Assembly (NCBI GenBank): GCA_050260775.1
Contig: JBLNCP010000036.1
Location: 124,001 to 188,000 of the forward strand
Source: CALABS01 sp050260775
GTDB taxonomy: Bacteria > Pseudomonadota > Alphaproteobacteria > Rhodospirillales > Magnetospirillaceae
Direction: 5' to 3'
Length of the DNA: 64,000 nucleotides
The translations under genes and the position numbers were made by a program. The first letter of the stretch is position 1. Each line of letters begins with the position of its first letter. This document shows, piece after piece, positions 41,951 to 49,614 of the stretch. The notes beneath the pieces are model-generated. The model saw nothing but the letters and a program-made list of their open reading frames with translations. It made no database searches and was not told the origin of the DNA.

Positions 41951-43476
41951 TCGACGCGACGCCGCTGCTGCGCCTCTACGCCCGCTCCCGCCTCGCCAGG
42001 CTGCGGGCGCAGGACCCGGCGACGGCGCAGCAACGCACCCTGCTGGACTTGGTCAGCGGCGCCGCCCACACGCAGTTCGGCCGCGACCACGACTTCGCCG
42101 GCATCCGCACGGTCGCCGATTACCAGGCCCGGGTGCCGCTGCGCCGCTACGCCGATTTCTGGAAGGGCTACTGGAGCAAGGCCTTTCCGGTCCTCACCGA
42201 CGTGACCTGGGCGGGCAGGATGCCCTATTTCGCCTTCACCTCGGGAACCAGCGCGGGGTCTTCGAAGCACATCCCGGTGTCGAAGGCCATGGTCGCAGCC
42301 AACCGGCGGGCGGCCCTCGACGTGCTGGTCCACCATGTCGCCAACCGTGCACGCAGCCGTGTCCTGGCCGGTCCCGCTTTGATCCTGGGCGGCAGCACCG
42401 ACCTAAGGACGATGGAGGGCGGGGCGCGGCAGGGCGACCTGTCGGGGATCGCCGCCTGGGAGGTCCCGGCGTGGGCGCGGCCCTGGACCTTTCCGCCGCC
42501 GGCGCTGGCATTGGAGGCCGACTGGGAGGGGAAGATCGACCGCCTGGCGCGCGCGGCACCGGGGCATGCAATCCGCTCCATCAGCGGCACCCCGGGATGG
42601 GTGATGCTGTTCCTGGAGCGCGCCGGGCAGATCGCCGGCCAGCCGCCAGCCATGCTATTTCCCCAACTGGAGCTCTACATCCACGGCGGCGTCGCCTTCG
42701 GCCCGTACCGCGCCCGATTTGCCGGCCTGCTCGCCGGCTGCCCTGCCGAGACGCGGGAGGTCTACGCCGCGTCGGAAGGCTTCATCGCGGTGGCCGACCG
42801 TACGCCCTCCGACGGCATGCGCCTGCTGCTCGACAACGGCCTGTTCTTCGAGTTCGTTCCGGTGGACGAGGTCGACGCCGCCGCGCCGGCCCGGGCCTGG
42901 ATCGCCGACGTCGCGACCGGGACGGAATACGCGATGGTCCTCTCCTCCTGCGCCGGTCTGTGGTCCTACGTCCTTGGCGACACCGTGCGACTGGTGAGCC
43001 GCGATCCGCCCCGGCTGGTGGTGACCGGACGGCTGTCCTACATGCTGAACGTCTTCGGCGAGCACTTGTCGGGCGAGCAGATCGAGCATGCGGTGCTGGC
43101 CGCCGCCGCGGGACGGACGGTGGGCGAATACGCGGCCGGGGCCATCTTTCCCGAAGGCTCGTCCCGGGGCCGGCATGTGTTCGTGGTGGAAACCGCCGCC
43201 GCGCCCGCCGGCTTCGCGCCGGCGCTGGACCGCGCCCTGAGCGCTGCCAGCCTGGATTACCGCGAACGGCGGGCCGGCGACCTCGGGCTGGACCCGCCGG
43301 AGGTGCTCGCGGTGCCGCCCGGGTTCTTCACCGAATGGATGAAATCGCGCGGGCGCTTGGGCGGCCAGAACAAGGTCCCACGGGTGATCAATGACGCGGA
43401 AACGCTGGCCGGGCTGGTGGAGCGGGCACGCGGGGTGGATGGCCGGGTCAAGCCCGGCCATGCCGATAAGCGGTAA
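41947..43476 (+). CDS. GH3-family acyl-adenylate/acyl-amido synthetase
   Basis: This 509-residue protein belongs to the GH3 family, known from plants, where it joins jasmonate or auxin to amino acids by way of an acyl-adenylate. The motifs are AFTSGTSAGSSKHIPVS (phosphate-binding loop), YAASEGFIAV and LWSYVLGDTVRL. VTGRLSYMLNVFGEHLSGEQ then leads into the mobile C-terminal domain. It is translationally coupled to a penicillin acylase-type hydrolase. The last 14 residues are encoded by a dispersed palindromic repeat (43437-43462), so the C-terminus has probably been altered by its insertion. The substrate is unknown. Confidence 0.85.
   Translation: MIDATPLLRLYARSRLARLRAQDPATAQQRTLLDLVSGAAHTQFGRDHDFAGIRTVADYQARVPLRRYADFWKGYWSKAFPVLTDVTWAGRMPYFAFTSGTSAGSSKHIPVSKAMVAANRRAALDVLVHHVANRARSRVLAGPALILGGSTDLRTMEGGARQGDLSGIAAWEVPAWARPWTFPPPALALEADWEGKIDRLARAAPGHAIRSISGTPGWVMLFLERAGQIAGQPPAMLFPQLELYIHGGVAFGPYRARFAGLLAGCPAETREVYAASEGFIAVADRTPSDGMRLLLDNGLFFEFVPVDEVDAAAPARAWIADVATGTEYAMVLSSCAGLWSYVLGDTVRLVSRDPPRLVVTGRLSYMLNVFGEHLSGEQIEHAVLAAAAGRTVGEYAAGAIFPEGSSRGRHVFVVETAAAPAGFAPALDRALSAASLDYRERRAGDLGLDPPEVLAVPPGFFTEWMKSRGRLGGQNKVPRVINDAETLAGLVERARGVDGRVKPGHADKR
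43437..43462. repeat. Dispersed repeat arm inside the GH3 gene end
   Basis: These 26 bases are identical to 26162-26187, one arm of the palindromic repeat after hemN. They contain GCCGGGTCAAGCCCGGC and encode the GH3 C-terminal residues DGRVKPGH. Confidence 0.8.
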
Positions 43477-43480
43477 TTTC

Positions 43481-45406
43481 TCACCCCACCAGATGCCGGT
43501 AGATTTTCGGCAGGGCCGCCGACAGCTGGGCAAGGTGATGGACGATGGCGAAGGAGCCGCGCCCGAACAGGTGCGGGAAGTAGGCCTGCGCCTTCTTGTC
43601 GATGGTCACGCCGAACACCGCCATCCCCTTGGCGCGGGCCTCCTGGATCGCCTTGCGGGTGTCCTCGACGCCGTAACGGCCCTCGTAATGGTCGACGTCG
43701 TTGGGTTTGCCGTCGGTGATGACCAGCAGCAGCTTGTGCCGGTTGGGGCGCTCCTCCAGCATCTTGGCGGTGTGGCGCACCGCGGTGCCGATACGGGTGT
43801 AGTAGCCGGGCTTGAGGGCGCCGATGCGCTTCATCACCGTGGGGCCGAACGGCTCGGCGAAGGCCTTGACCGTGTCCACCTTGACCCAGGCGCGCTTGCG
43901 CGAGCTGAAGGCCATGATGGCGAAGTCGTCGCCGCAGGCGGCGAGGCCATGCGAAAACACCGCCAGGGCCTCCTTCTCGACGTCGAGCACGCGGCGGTTC
44001 TCGACCCAGGCGTCGGTGGACAGCGAGGCGTCGATCAGCACAGCGACGGCAAGGTCACGCTCCATGGGGCGGCGCTGCATGTACACCCGGTCGGAGCACA
44101 CCCCGGAGGCGACCAGGTCGGAGCGGGCCCGCACCACCGCCTCGGTATCGAGCTCACTGCCGTCGACCTGGGCGCGCAGGATCTGCGCCTTGGTGCGCAA
44201 CGCCTCGAACTGGCGCTTGACCTGACGGATGCGGCGCCGGGCCTGCTCGTCCGGCACCCAGTTCTCGCCGTCCTCGGACGCGATGGCGGTCAGCACCGAG
44301 CAATGGTCCTGGTGGTACATCTTCGAGCGGTAGTCCCACTCGGGATAAAGCAGCGTGCCGGTCAGCCTGGTGGTGTCGGTGGCGCTGGGCGGCAGATCGA
44401 GGTCGAACTTGAGCTTGGTCGCCGCCTTCTTGCCGTGCTTGGACAAGGTGATCTTGTCCATTTCCTCGGCGGCCTTCTTGGCCTCTTCCTCATCGGGATC
44501 GTCGGCGCCGCGGTTGACGTTGACCATGTCGGCGAAGGACAGGATCTTCTCGAACCGGTTAAGGATGAGCGGGTCCTTGCGGTCCGCGTTGTCCATCCTC
44601 TTGCGCTCGGCCTGGCGGCGCTTCTCGGATTCATCCTGGGCGCCGGAAGCCTGCTCCTGCTCCTCGGGCTCCTCCTCCTCGCGGTTCTCGGGCGCGCGGT
44701 GCAGCGCCTCGCCCCACAGCGGCACCGGCAGGAACGGCTTGTAGCCCCGCGGCGCCTGACCGGCGGGAACCTTCCCGTCCAGGATGGCGATAAATGGATT
44801 GGAGGCGGGACACGCCTCGCCGCCCAGCATCGCCGTCACCACCTGCTCCACCGCCTTCTCCACGCCCTCCAGGCCGCGGTCGGGACGATGGGCGAGCAGG
44901 GCCGCGGACAGGGTCGCGTGACGGCGCGCCAGCCCGGGGAAGGCCTCGAGGGTGGCACGGGCCGCGCGCCGGGCGCGGGCCAGCATGTCGAGGTCGGCGA
45001 GCAGCGGATCGTCGAGGGCGGCACCCGCCGGTTCGAGTTGCGCGAAGAATGCGGCCAGCCAGAAATAGAGGTCGCGGTTGAGGCCGGCATCGGGGAAGTG
45101 GTCGATGGCCTCGGGCAGCGCGAGCGATACCTCGTCGCGGCTGGAGACGCTCATGCGTTCGTCGTCGCGGCCGATGCGCTGCCACCACGACAGGCGGTGC
45201 TCGGAGGTGCGGTCGGCCGACGCGGTGATCTGCACGCCCTTGTCGCCGCCCAGCCCGCGGAAAAACACCGCCAATTGCTGGCGCACGTCATCGAGCCTGA
45301 CCGCGGCCTCGGGGAAGCGCGGCCAGGAGCGCGTGCTCTCACCGACCAGACGGTGCCAGACCCGCCCGACCCGCTCTTCCAGTTCGAAGGCTTCAAGAAG
45401 CGACAT
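43481..45406 (-). CDS. norD: NorD, VWA-domain activator of nitric oxide reductase
   Basis: This 641-residue cytosolic protein is required to activate the cytochrome c-dependent NO reductase. The C-terminal von Willebrand A domain (about 445-635) has the metal site DASLST in VAVLIDASLSTDAWV and the later LLLVITDGKPNDVDHYEGR. A charged, Glu/Lys-rich linker occupies residues 245-340. NorD works with the AAA+ ATPase NorQ, encoded just upstream, probably to help metal insertion into NorB. It is the last gene of norC-norB-norQ-norD. It is convergent with the GH3 gene, with only four bases between the stops. Confidence 0.93.
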   Translation of the reverse strand: MSLLEAFELEERVGRVWHRLVGESTRSWPRFPEAAVRLDDVRQQLAVFFRGLGGDKGVQITASADRTSEHRLSWWQRIGRDDERMSVSSRDEVSLALPEAIDHFPDAGLNRDLYFWLAAFFAQLEPAGAALDDPLLADLDMLARARRAARATLEAFPGLARRHATLSAALLAHRPDRGLEGVEKAVEQVVTAMLGGEACPASNPFIAILDGKVPAGQAPRGYKPFLPVPLWGEALHRAPENREEEEPEEQEQASGAQDESEKRRQAERKRMDNADRKDPLILNRFEKILSFADMVNVNRGADDPDEEEAKKAAEEMDKITLSKHGKKAATKLKFDLDLPPSATDTTRLTGTLLYPEWDYRSKMYHQDHCSVLTAIASEDGENWVPDEQARRRIRQVKRQFEALRTKAQILRAQVDGSELDTEAVVRARSDLVASGVCSDRVYMQRRPMERDLAVAVLIDASLSTDAWVENRRVLDVEKEALAVFSHGLAACGDDFAIMAFSSRKRAWVKVDTVKAFAEPFGPTVMKRIGALKPGYYTRIGTAVRHTAKMLEERPNRHKLLLVITDGKPNDVDHYEGRYGVEDTRKAIQEARAKGMAVFGVTIDKKAQAYFPHLFGRGSFAIVHHLAQLSAALPKIYRHLVG

Positions 45407-45472
45407 GTCTCACCCTTTCGCACCCGGTCCGGGGCGAGGCAGGGGCCTCGTCCCGGTTGAAGGCGGACAAAA

Positions 45473-46285
45473 TCAGCCGAACACCGCCAGCACCACTTCG
45501 TCGAGACCCTTCTTGACGTCGGGCTCGTCGGTCAGCGGCTCGATCATGGCGGCCTGAACCGCCTGGCGGATCGGCATGCCGGCGGCGATCAGGGTCGCGC
45601 AATAGACCAGCAGGCGGGTCGAGACGCCTTCCTCGAGGTCGTGCCCCTTGAGGGCGCGCAGGCGGGTGGCGAGCTGGACCAGGGAGTGGACCTTGTCCTC
45701 GGACAGCCCGCTTTCGGTGGCCACGACCTGACGCTCGACGTCGGCAGGCGGGAAGTCGAATTCAATGGCGACGAAGCGCTGGCGGGTCGACGGCTTCAGC
45801 TGCTTCAGCACGTTCTGGTAGCCGGGGTTGTAGGAAACCACCAGCATGAAATCGTCAGGCGCCTCCAGCACCTCGCCGGTGCGGTCGAGCGGCAGGATGC
45901 GGCGATCGTCGGTCAGCGGATGCAGCACCACGGTGACGTCCTTGCGGGCCTCGACCACCTCGTCGAGATAGCAGATGCCGCCCTTGCGCACCGCCTGGGT
46001 CAGCGGGCCGTCGGTCCACACGGTGTCGCCGCCCTTGAGCAGGTAGCGGCCGGTCAGGTCGGCGGCGGTGAGGTCGTCGTGGCAGGAAACGGTGTAGAGG
46101 GGGCGTCCGACCTTCGCCGCCATGTGGGCGATGAAGCGGGTCTTGCCGCAGCCCGTCGGTCCCTTCAGCAGCAGCGGCAGGCGATGGGTGTAAGCCAGCT
46201 CGAAGAGCGCGCACTCATTGCCGACGGGCAGATAGAACGGGATCTCGCCGGGATGGGGATGGACCTCGGCGGCGGTATTCATCAT
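45473..46285 (-). CDS. norQ: NorQ, MoxR-type AAA+ ATPase for nitric oxide reductase
   Basis: This 270-residue AAA+ ATPase of the MoxR/CbbQ/NorQ group has Walker A GPTGCGKT near residue 44, Walker B ICYLDEVVEARKD and a sensor region with FMLVVSYNPGYQNVLK. With NorD it activates NorCB by a chaperone-like step. The ATG at 46285 is chosen because GGAG lies eight bases upstream; a GTG three codons earlier is open but sits on that ribosome site. CbbQ proteins are close relatives, but position next to norB and norD settles the assignment. The gap to norB is short and holds no obvious terminator. Confidence 0.93.
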   Translation of the reverse strand: MMNTAAEVHPHPGEIPFYLPVGNECALFELAYTHRLPLLLKGPTGCGKTRFIAHMAAKVGRPLYTVSCHDDLTAADLTGRYLLKGGDTVWTDGPLTQAVRKGGICYLDEVVEARKDVTVVLHPLTDDRRILPLDRTGEVLEAPDDFMLVVSYNPGYQNVLKQLKPSTRQRFVAIEFDFPPADVERQVVATESGLSEDKVHSLVQLATRLRALKGHDLEEGVSTRLLVYCATLIAAGMPIRQAVQAAMIEPLTDEPDVKKGLDEVVLAVFG

Positions 46286-46355
46286 TGGACGCACTCCAAA
46301 ATTCCGGGGAGAAAAAAGGGGTGGCCGCGGACGCGGCCACCCCCCTTAACGGATG

Positions 46356-47699
46356 TTACTCGGCCGGGGCGAGCCCAACCTTGGCCGCGGCGCGCTCCTT
46401 GCCGGGAACGACCAGCGACCAGACCACCAGCACCACGCCCACCAGGGTGGCGATGCCGGCGCCGAGGCGCATCATGTAGAACATGCCGAGCTGGTCCTGA
46501 ACTTCCATGAAGTTCATGCCGAGCACGCGCTGCAGGTGAGTCTGGACGACACCGGCGAAGGTCAGGGCGAAGGTCATGAAGGCGACGCCCGACGAGGTGA
46601 TCCAGAAGCCCCACATGTTGAGCACCTGGTTGTACGGCTCACGCTTCAGCAGCGTGGGCATGGCGTAGGTGAACATGGCCACGTTGACCATGACGTACGC
46701 GCCGTAGAAGGCCAGGTGGCCGTGAGCCGCCGTGACCTGGGTGCCGTGGGTGTAGTAGTTGATCGGAGCCAGGGTGTGCAGGAAGCCCCACACGCCGGCG
46801 CCGAAGAAGGCGAAGGTCGAGCAACCGAGCGACCACAGCAGCGCGGCCTTGTTCGGGTGGTTACGACCGCCCTTCCAGGTCATGTAGAAGGTGAAGACCA
46901 CCATCGCGAAGAAGGGGATCACCTCGAGGGTCGAGAAGATCGAGCCGATCCACTGCCAGTAGCCGGGGGTGCCGATCCAGTAGTAGTGGTGGCCGGTGCC
47001 CAGGATGCCGGTGAACAGGGTCAGCGACACGATGACGTACAGCCACTTCTCGACGACCTCACGGTCGACGCCGGTCAGCTTGATCATCAGGAAGGCGAGG
47101 ATCGAAGCCATGACCAGCTCCCACACGCCCTCAACCCACAGATGGACGACCCACCACCAGAACATCTTGTCCAGGATGAGGTTCGAGGGGTTGTAGAGGG
47201 AGAACAGGAAGAAGATCGCGATGCCCCACAGGCCCAGCAAGAGAACGTTGGTGATCGCCGTCTTGCGCCCCTTCAGCACCGTCAGCGTGACGTTGTAGAG
47301 GAACATCAGCGCCACCACGACGATGGCGAGCTTGATCCACAACGGCTGCTCGAGGAACTCGCGGCCCTCGTGGATGCGGAACAGGTAGCCGACCACCGCG
47401 GCGGCCGCGCCGAACAGGAACAGCCAGAACTGCAGGATGGCCAGTTTCGGGCTGTGCAGCTCGGTCTCGGCTTCCTCGGGGATGAGGTAGTAGGCCGCAC
47501 CGAAGAAGCCCATGAGCAACCACACGATCAACGCGTTGGTGTGGATCATGCGGGCGATGTTGAACGGCAGGAGCTCGGACAGGAAGTTCGGGGTCACCAC
47601 GATGGTGCCCAGAATGGTCCCGAAGAGAACCTGAGCAACGAACAAGGCGAGCGCGCCACCGAAGTAGTAAAGCGCCACCTTCTGCGATTGGTACTTCAT
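46356..47699 (-). CDS. norB: Nitric oxide reductase large subunit NorB
   Basis: NorB is the catalytic subunit that reduces two NO to N2O at a heme b3/non-heme iron centre in the inner membrane. The 447-residue protein has twelve predicted helices. Metal ligands lie in the conserved stretches RMIHTNALIVWLLMGFFGA, WWWVVHLWVEGVWELVMASI, ILGTGHHYYWIGTP and TQVTAAHGHLAFYGAY. The length lacks the quinol-oxidase extension, so this is the cytochrome c-dependent type, matching the NorC gene next to it. The ATG at 47699 follows GAGGTGATACA. It supports denitrification or NO defence. Confidence 0.97.
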   Translation of the reverse strand: MKYQSQKVALYYFGGALALFVAQVLFGTILGTIVVTPNFLSELLPFNIARMIHTNALIVWLLMGFFGAAYYLIPEEAETELHSPKLAILQFWLFLFGAAAAVVGYLFRIHEGREFLEQPLWIKLAIVVVALMFLYNVTLTVLKGRKTAITNVLLLGLWGIAIFFLFSLYNPSNLILDKMFWWWVVHLWVEGVWELVMASILAFLMIKLTGVDREVVEKWLYVIVSLTLFTGILGTGHHYYWIGTPGYWQWIGSIFSTLEVIPFFAMVVFTFYMTWKGGRNHPNKAALLWSLGCSTFAFFGAGVWGFLHTLAPINYYTHGTQVTAAHGHLAFYGAYVMVNVAMFTYAMPTLLKREPYNQVLNMWGFWITSSGVAFMTFALTFAGVVQTHLQRVLGMNFMEVQDQLGMFYMMRLGAGIATLVGVVLVVWSLVVPGKERAAAKVGLAPAE

Positions 47700-47718
47700 T
47701 GTATCACCTCGCTTCCGG

Positions 47719-48168
47719 TTAGCCGCTGACCTTCGGCGGCCAATTCTTGGTGTCGACCTCGCTGCTCCACTTGAAGAAGTCGACCAGATCGTCGAGTTCC
47801 TTCTCGGAGATGTTGAAGTGCGGCATCTGGCGGCGGCCTTCAACGCCGGTCGGCTGGTTCTTGATCCAGGTCTTCAGCGCCTCGCGGGCGCCGTTGGCAT
47901 CTTCCTTGCCGCCGTAGCGGACCCACACGTTGCCCAGTTCGGGGGCGTAGTAGGCGCCCTCGCCCATCAGCGTGTGGCAGTCGATGCACGCATGCTTCTC
48001 CCAGACCACCTTGCCGGCCGCAACCGACGGGCTAACGGGATGGCGGGCAGTGGCGTCGTTGATGCTGGCTACGGTCTGTGCCGACAACCCAGCAAAAACG
48101 ACGAAAAAGAACAGCGTACCCCCGTAGAAAATATTGCGGGCCGCCGATTTCGTCAGTGTCTCGGACAT
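47719..48168 (-). CDS. norC: Nitric oxide reductase cytochrome c subunit NorC
   Basis: This 149-residue membrane-anchored cytochrome c passes electrons to NorB. A single N-terminal helix (IFYGGTLFFFVVFAGLSAQT) anchors it. The heme site is CIDCH at 61-65 and the axial Met lies in RRQMPHFNISEKE. The motifs ATARHPVSPSVAAGKVVWEK and GEGAYYAPELGNVW are typical of NorC. The start at 48168 follows GAGGAG. It is the first gene of the nor operon. The upstream region holds an FNR/NnrR-like box and a perfect palindrome that may serve NO control. Confidence 0.96.
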   Translation of the reverse strand: MSETLTKSAARNIFYGGTLFFFVVFAGLSAQTVASINDATARHPVSPSVAAGKVVWEKHACIDCHTLMGEGAYYAPELGNVWVRYGGKEDANGAREALKTWIKNQPTGVEGRRQMPHFNISEKELDDLVDFFKWSSEVDTKNWPPKVSG

Positions 48169-48250
48169 GGTCGCTCCTCGCGATGAGGTGTTTTGGTCGC
48201 GTCTCACTCCACCGCGGAACTCCCCCCGCCGGTGGTGAACCCTGATCGCC

Positions 48251-48267
48251 GTGGGGACATTCCCCAC
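48251..48267. promoter_or_regulatory. Perfect palindrome upstream of norC
   Basis: GTGGGGA and TCCCCAC face each other across CAT, a seven-base perfect inverted repeat. If the FNR-like box is centred at -41.5, this palindrome falls just after the start point, where a repressor such as NsrR could bind. It does not resemble the repeats before nsrR. Confidence 0.45.
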
Positions 48268-48306
48268 CTCGGCCGTCAACTTAATGAAAACGGCAAACGA
48301 CAGGCT

Positions 48307-48320
48307 TTAACCTTGGTCAA
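48307..48320 (-). promoter_or_regulatory. FNR/NnrR-like box upstream of norC
   Basis: On the minus strand TTGAC, four bases, GTTAA matches 7 of 10 positions of the TTGAT-N4-ATCAA consensus used by FNR/NnrR/Dnr activators. It is centred about 145 bases before the norC ATG. Confidence 0.4.
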
Positions 48321-48498
48321 GGGGCCGCTGGCCGTCGCCCCGGCCAGCCGCACTATTGCAATGACAGGCTTGACGTCGGGCGGCACCGTTTCAACCTCCG
48401 CGCACATGGCCAGGGGGCGCACGCAGGCGGACGCCCATCGAACCCGGCCGCCGCTTCCCTGTTGGCGTGGGAGCAGTCATTCCACGGGAGAGGCTCCG

Positions 48499-49044
48499 AT
48501 GAAGGTCGCGACCGTCACCCTCCTAGCCCTGGTCGGCGCGGGACTGGCGTCCGGCTGTTCGCAATCCCCGACACGAACCGGCACCACCGGCACCACCAGC
48601 ACAGCCGCCGCGTCCTCGGATCGCGGCTTCGTCGCCGACGCGGCGTCGGCCGGCATGTCCGAAGTGGCGATGGCCCAATTGGCCATGGACCGGGCACGCG
48701 ACCCCGACGTGCGTGCCTATGCCAGCCACCTGGCCCAGGACCACAGCCGCAGCAGCGACAAGCTGCGCGTCGCCGCCAGCCAGGCGGGCGTCGGCGTGCC
48801 GGCCCGCCTCGATGCCGAGGATCAGGCCAAGGTCGACAAGCTGAGCACCCTGAGCGGCACCGCCTTCGACCGCGCCTTCCTCAACCAGATGGTGGCGGAC
48901 CATCAGGAAACGGTGAACGACTTCGAGCGCGAGGCCTCGCGGGGTGACAGCGCGCCGCTGAGGTCCTATGCCGACCAATCCCTCCCGGCGCTTCGGCAGC
49001 ATCTCGCCGAGGCGCAGGCCCTGGCCCACCGCCAGGGCACCTGA
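48499..49044 (+). CDS. DUF4142-family lipoprotein
   Basis: This 181-residue protein has a lipoprotein signal with lipobox LASGC (Cys20), so it should be anchored in a membrane facing the periplasm. After a Thr/Ser-rich linker comes a ferritin-like four-helix domain of the DUF4142 family. It is marked by RGFVADAASAGMSEVAMAQL, RAYASHLAQDHSRSSDKL and DRAFLNQMVADHQETVNDFE. His and Glu residues are present, but metal binding is not established for the family. The start is backed by GGGAGAGG. The secreted Ser/Gly-rich gene follows 45 bases later and may be cotranscribed. Confidence 0.82.
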   Translation: MKVATVTLLALVGAGLASGCSQSPTRTGTTGTTSTAAASSDRGFVADAASAGMSEVAMAQLAMDRARDPDVRAYASHLAQDHSRSSDKLRVAASQAGVGVPARLDAEDQAKVDKLSTLSGTAFDRAFLNQMVADHQETVNDFEREASRGDSAPLRSYADQSLPALRQHLAEAQALAHRQGT

Positions 49045-49089
49045 CCGACCGCCAATTCAGCAAGCCCGACCCCAGCAAGGAGGACTTCG

Positions 49090-49497
49090 ATGACCCGTCT
49101 GCTGACCGCCGCCGCCATGGCCGTGCTGCTCGCCTCGCCCGCCCTCGCCCAATCCGTCGGCGGGTCGTCGACCTCGCCCGGCAGCTCCAGCTCGGACAGC
49201 ATGTCGTCCCAGACCAGCCCCAGCTTGAACTCACCGCAGACCGGCCAGACCCCCAGCGACTGCCTGCCCAACGACCCCCGTCCGGAATGCCAGACCGCCC
49301 AGGCGCCGGGCAGCAGCGAGCAGTCGCCGGGATCGTCCAGCTACGGCTCGCAGCCCGGCTCGTCCGACACCATGGACCAGCGCGGCCTGAGCCGACCCAG
49401 TGAGAGCGACACCAGCCCGGGCTCGTCGGGCGGCAGCATGGGCGGCTCGTCGGGAACTTCGGGGTCCTCGGGCTCCTCGGGCGGATCCTCGCGTTAG
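49090..49497 (+). CDS. Exported Ser/Gly/Pro-rich low-complexity protein
   Basis: This 135-residue protein has a clear signal peptide (LLTAAAMAVLLASPALAQS) and then a disordered mature part made almost wholly of Ser, Gly, Pro and Thr. It has a single pair of cysteines around DCLPNDPRPEC. The end is a run of GSSG-type units. It is probably a periplasmic or surface flexible protein with no enzymatic role. The ATG follows AAGGAGG at good spacing. A strong hairpin follows the stop. Such proteins are often stress-induced, but nothing here shows its control. Confidence 0.75.
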   Translation: MTRLLTAAAMAVLLASPALAQSVGGSSTSPGSSSSDSMSSQTSPSLNSPQTGQTPSDCLPNDPRPECQTAQAPGSSEQSPGSSSYGSQPGSSDTMDQRGLSRPSESDTSPGSSGGSMGGSSGTSGSSGSSGGSSR

Positions 49498-49503
49498 CCC
49501 TCC

Positions 49504-49530
49504 GGCCGAAGGGGGGCTCCCCCTTCGGCC
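49504..49530. terminator. Terminator-like hairpin after the Ser/Gly-rich gene
   Basis: A perfect stem GGCCGAAGGGGG/CCCCCTTCGGCC with loop GCT lies seven bases after the stop. No T-run follows, so it may pause or protect the 3' end rather than terminate on its own. Confidence 0.6.
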
Positions 49531-49614
49531 ACCCCCCTTCCCGCTTGCCACGCGCCCCCTGGCGGTGGAACAGTACGGTGCCAGGGCTCGCTGTTGCATT
49601 GCCGGGAAGCTGAA

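Larger units (their letters stand above)
48169..48498. other. Divergent norC / DUF4142 control region
   Basis: No gene is visible in these 330 bases. From the norC side they hold a G/C-rich leader, the palindrome at 48251-48267 and the FNR-like box at 48307-48320. The remainder up to the lipoprotein gene is GC-rich with no strong hexamers and ends with the ribosome site GGGAGAGG. Confidence 0.6.

Noticed and set aside
43391..45460. Plus-strand frame of nearly 700 codons over norD
   Set aside because: The true gene is norD on the other strand, with clear VWA motifs. The plus frame has no recognisable domain.
46353..47729. Plus-strand frame over norB
   Set aside because: Its composition is rich in His, Asp, Glu and Gln, the antisense image of the NorB membrane helices.
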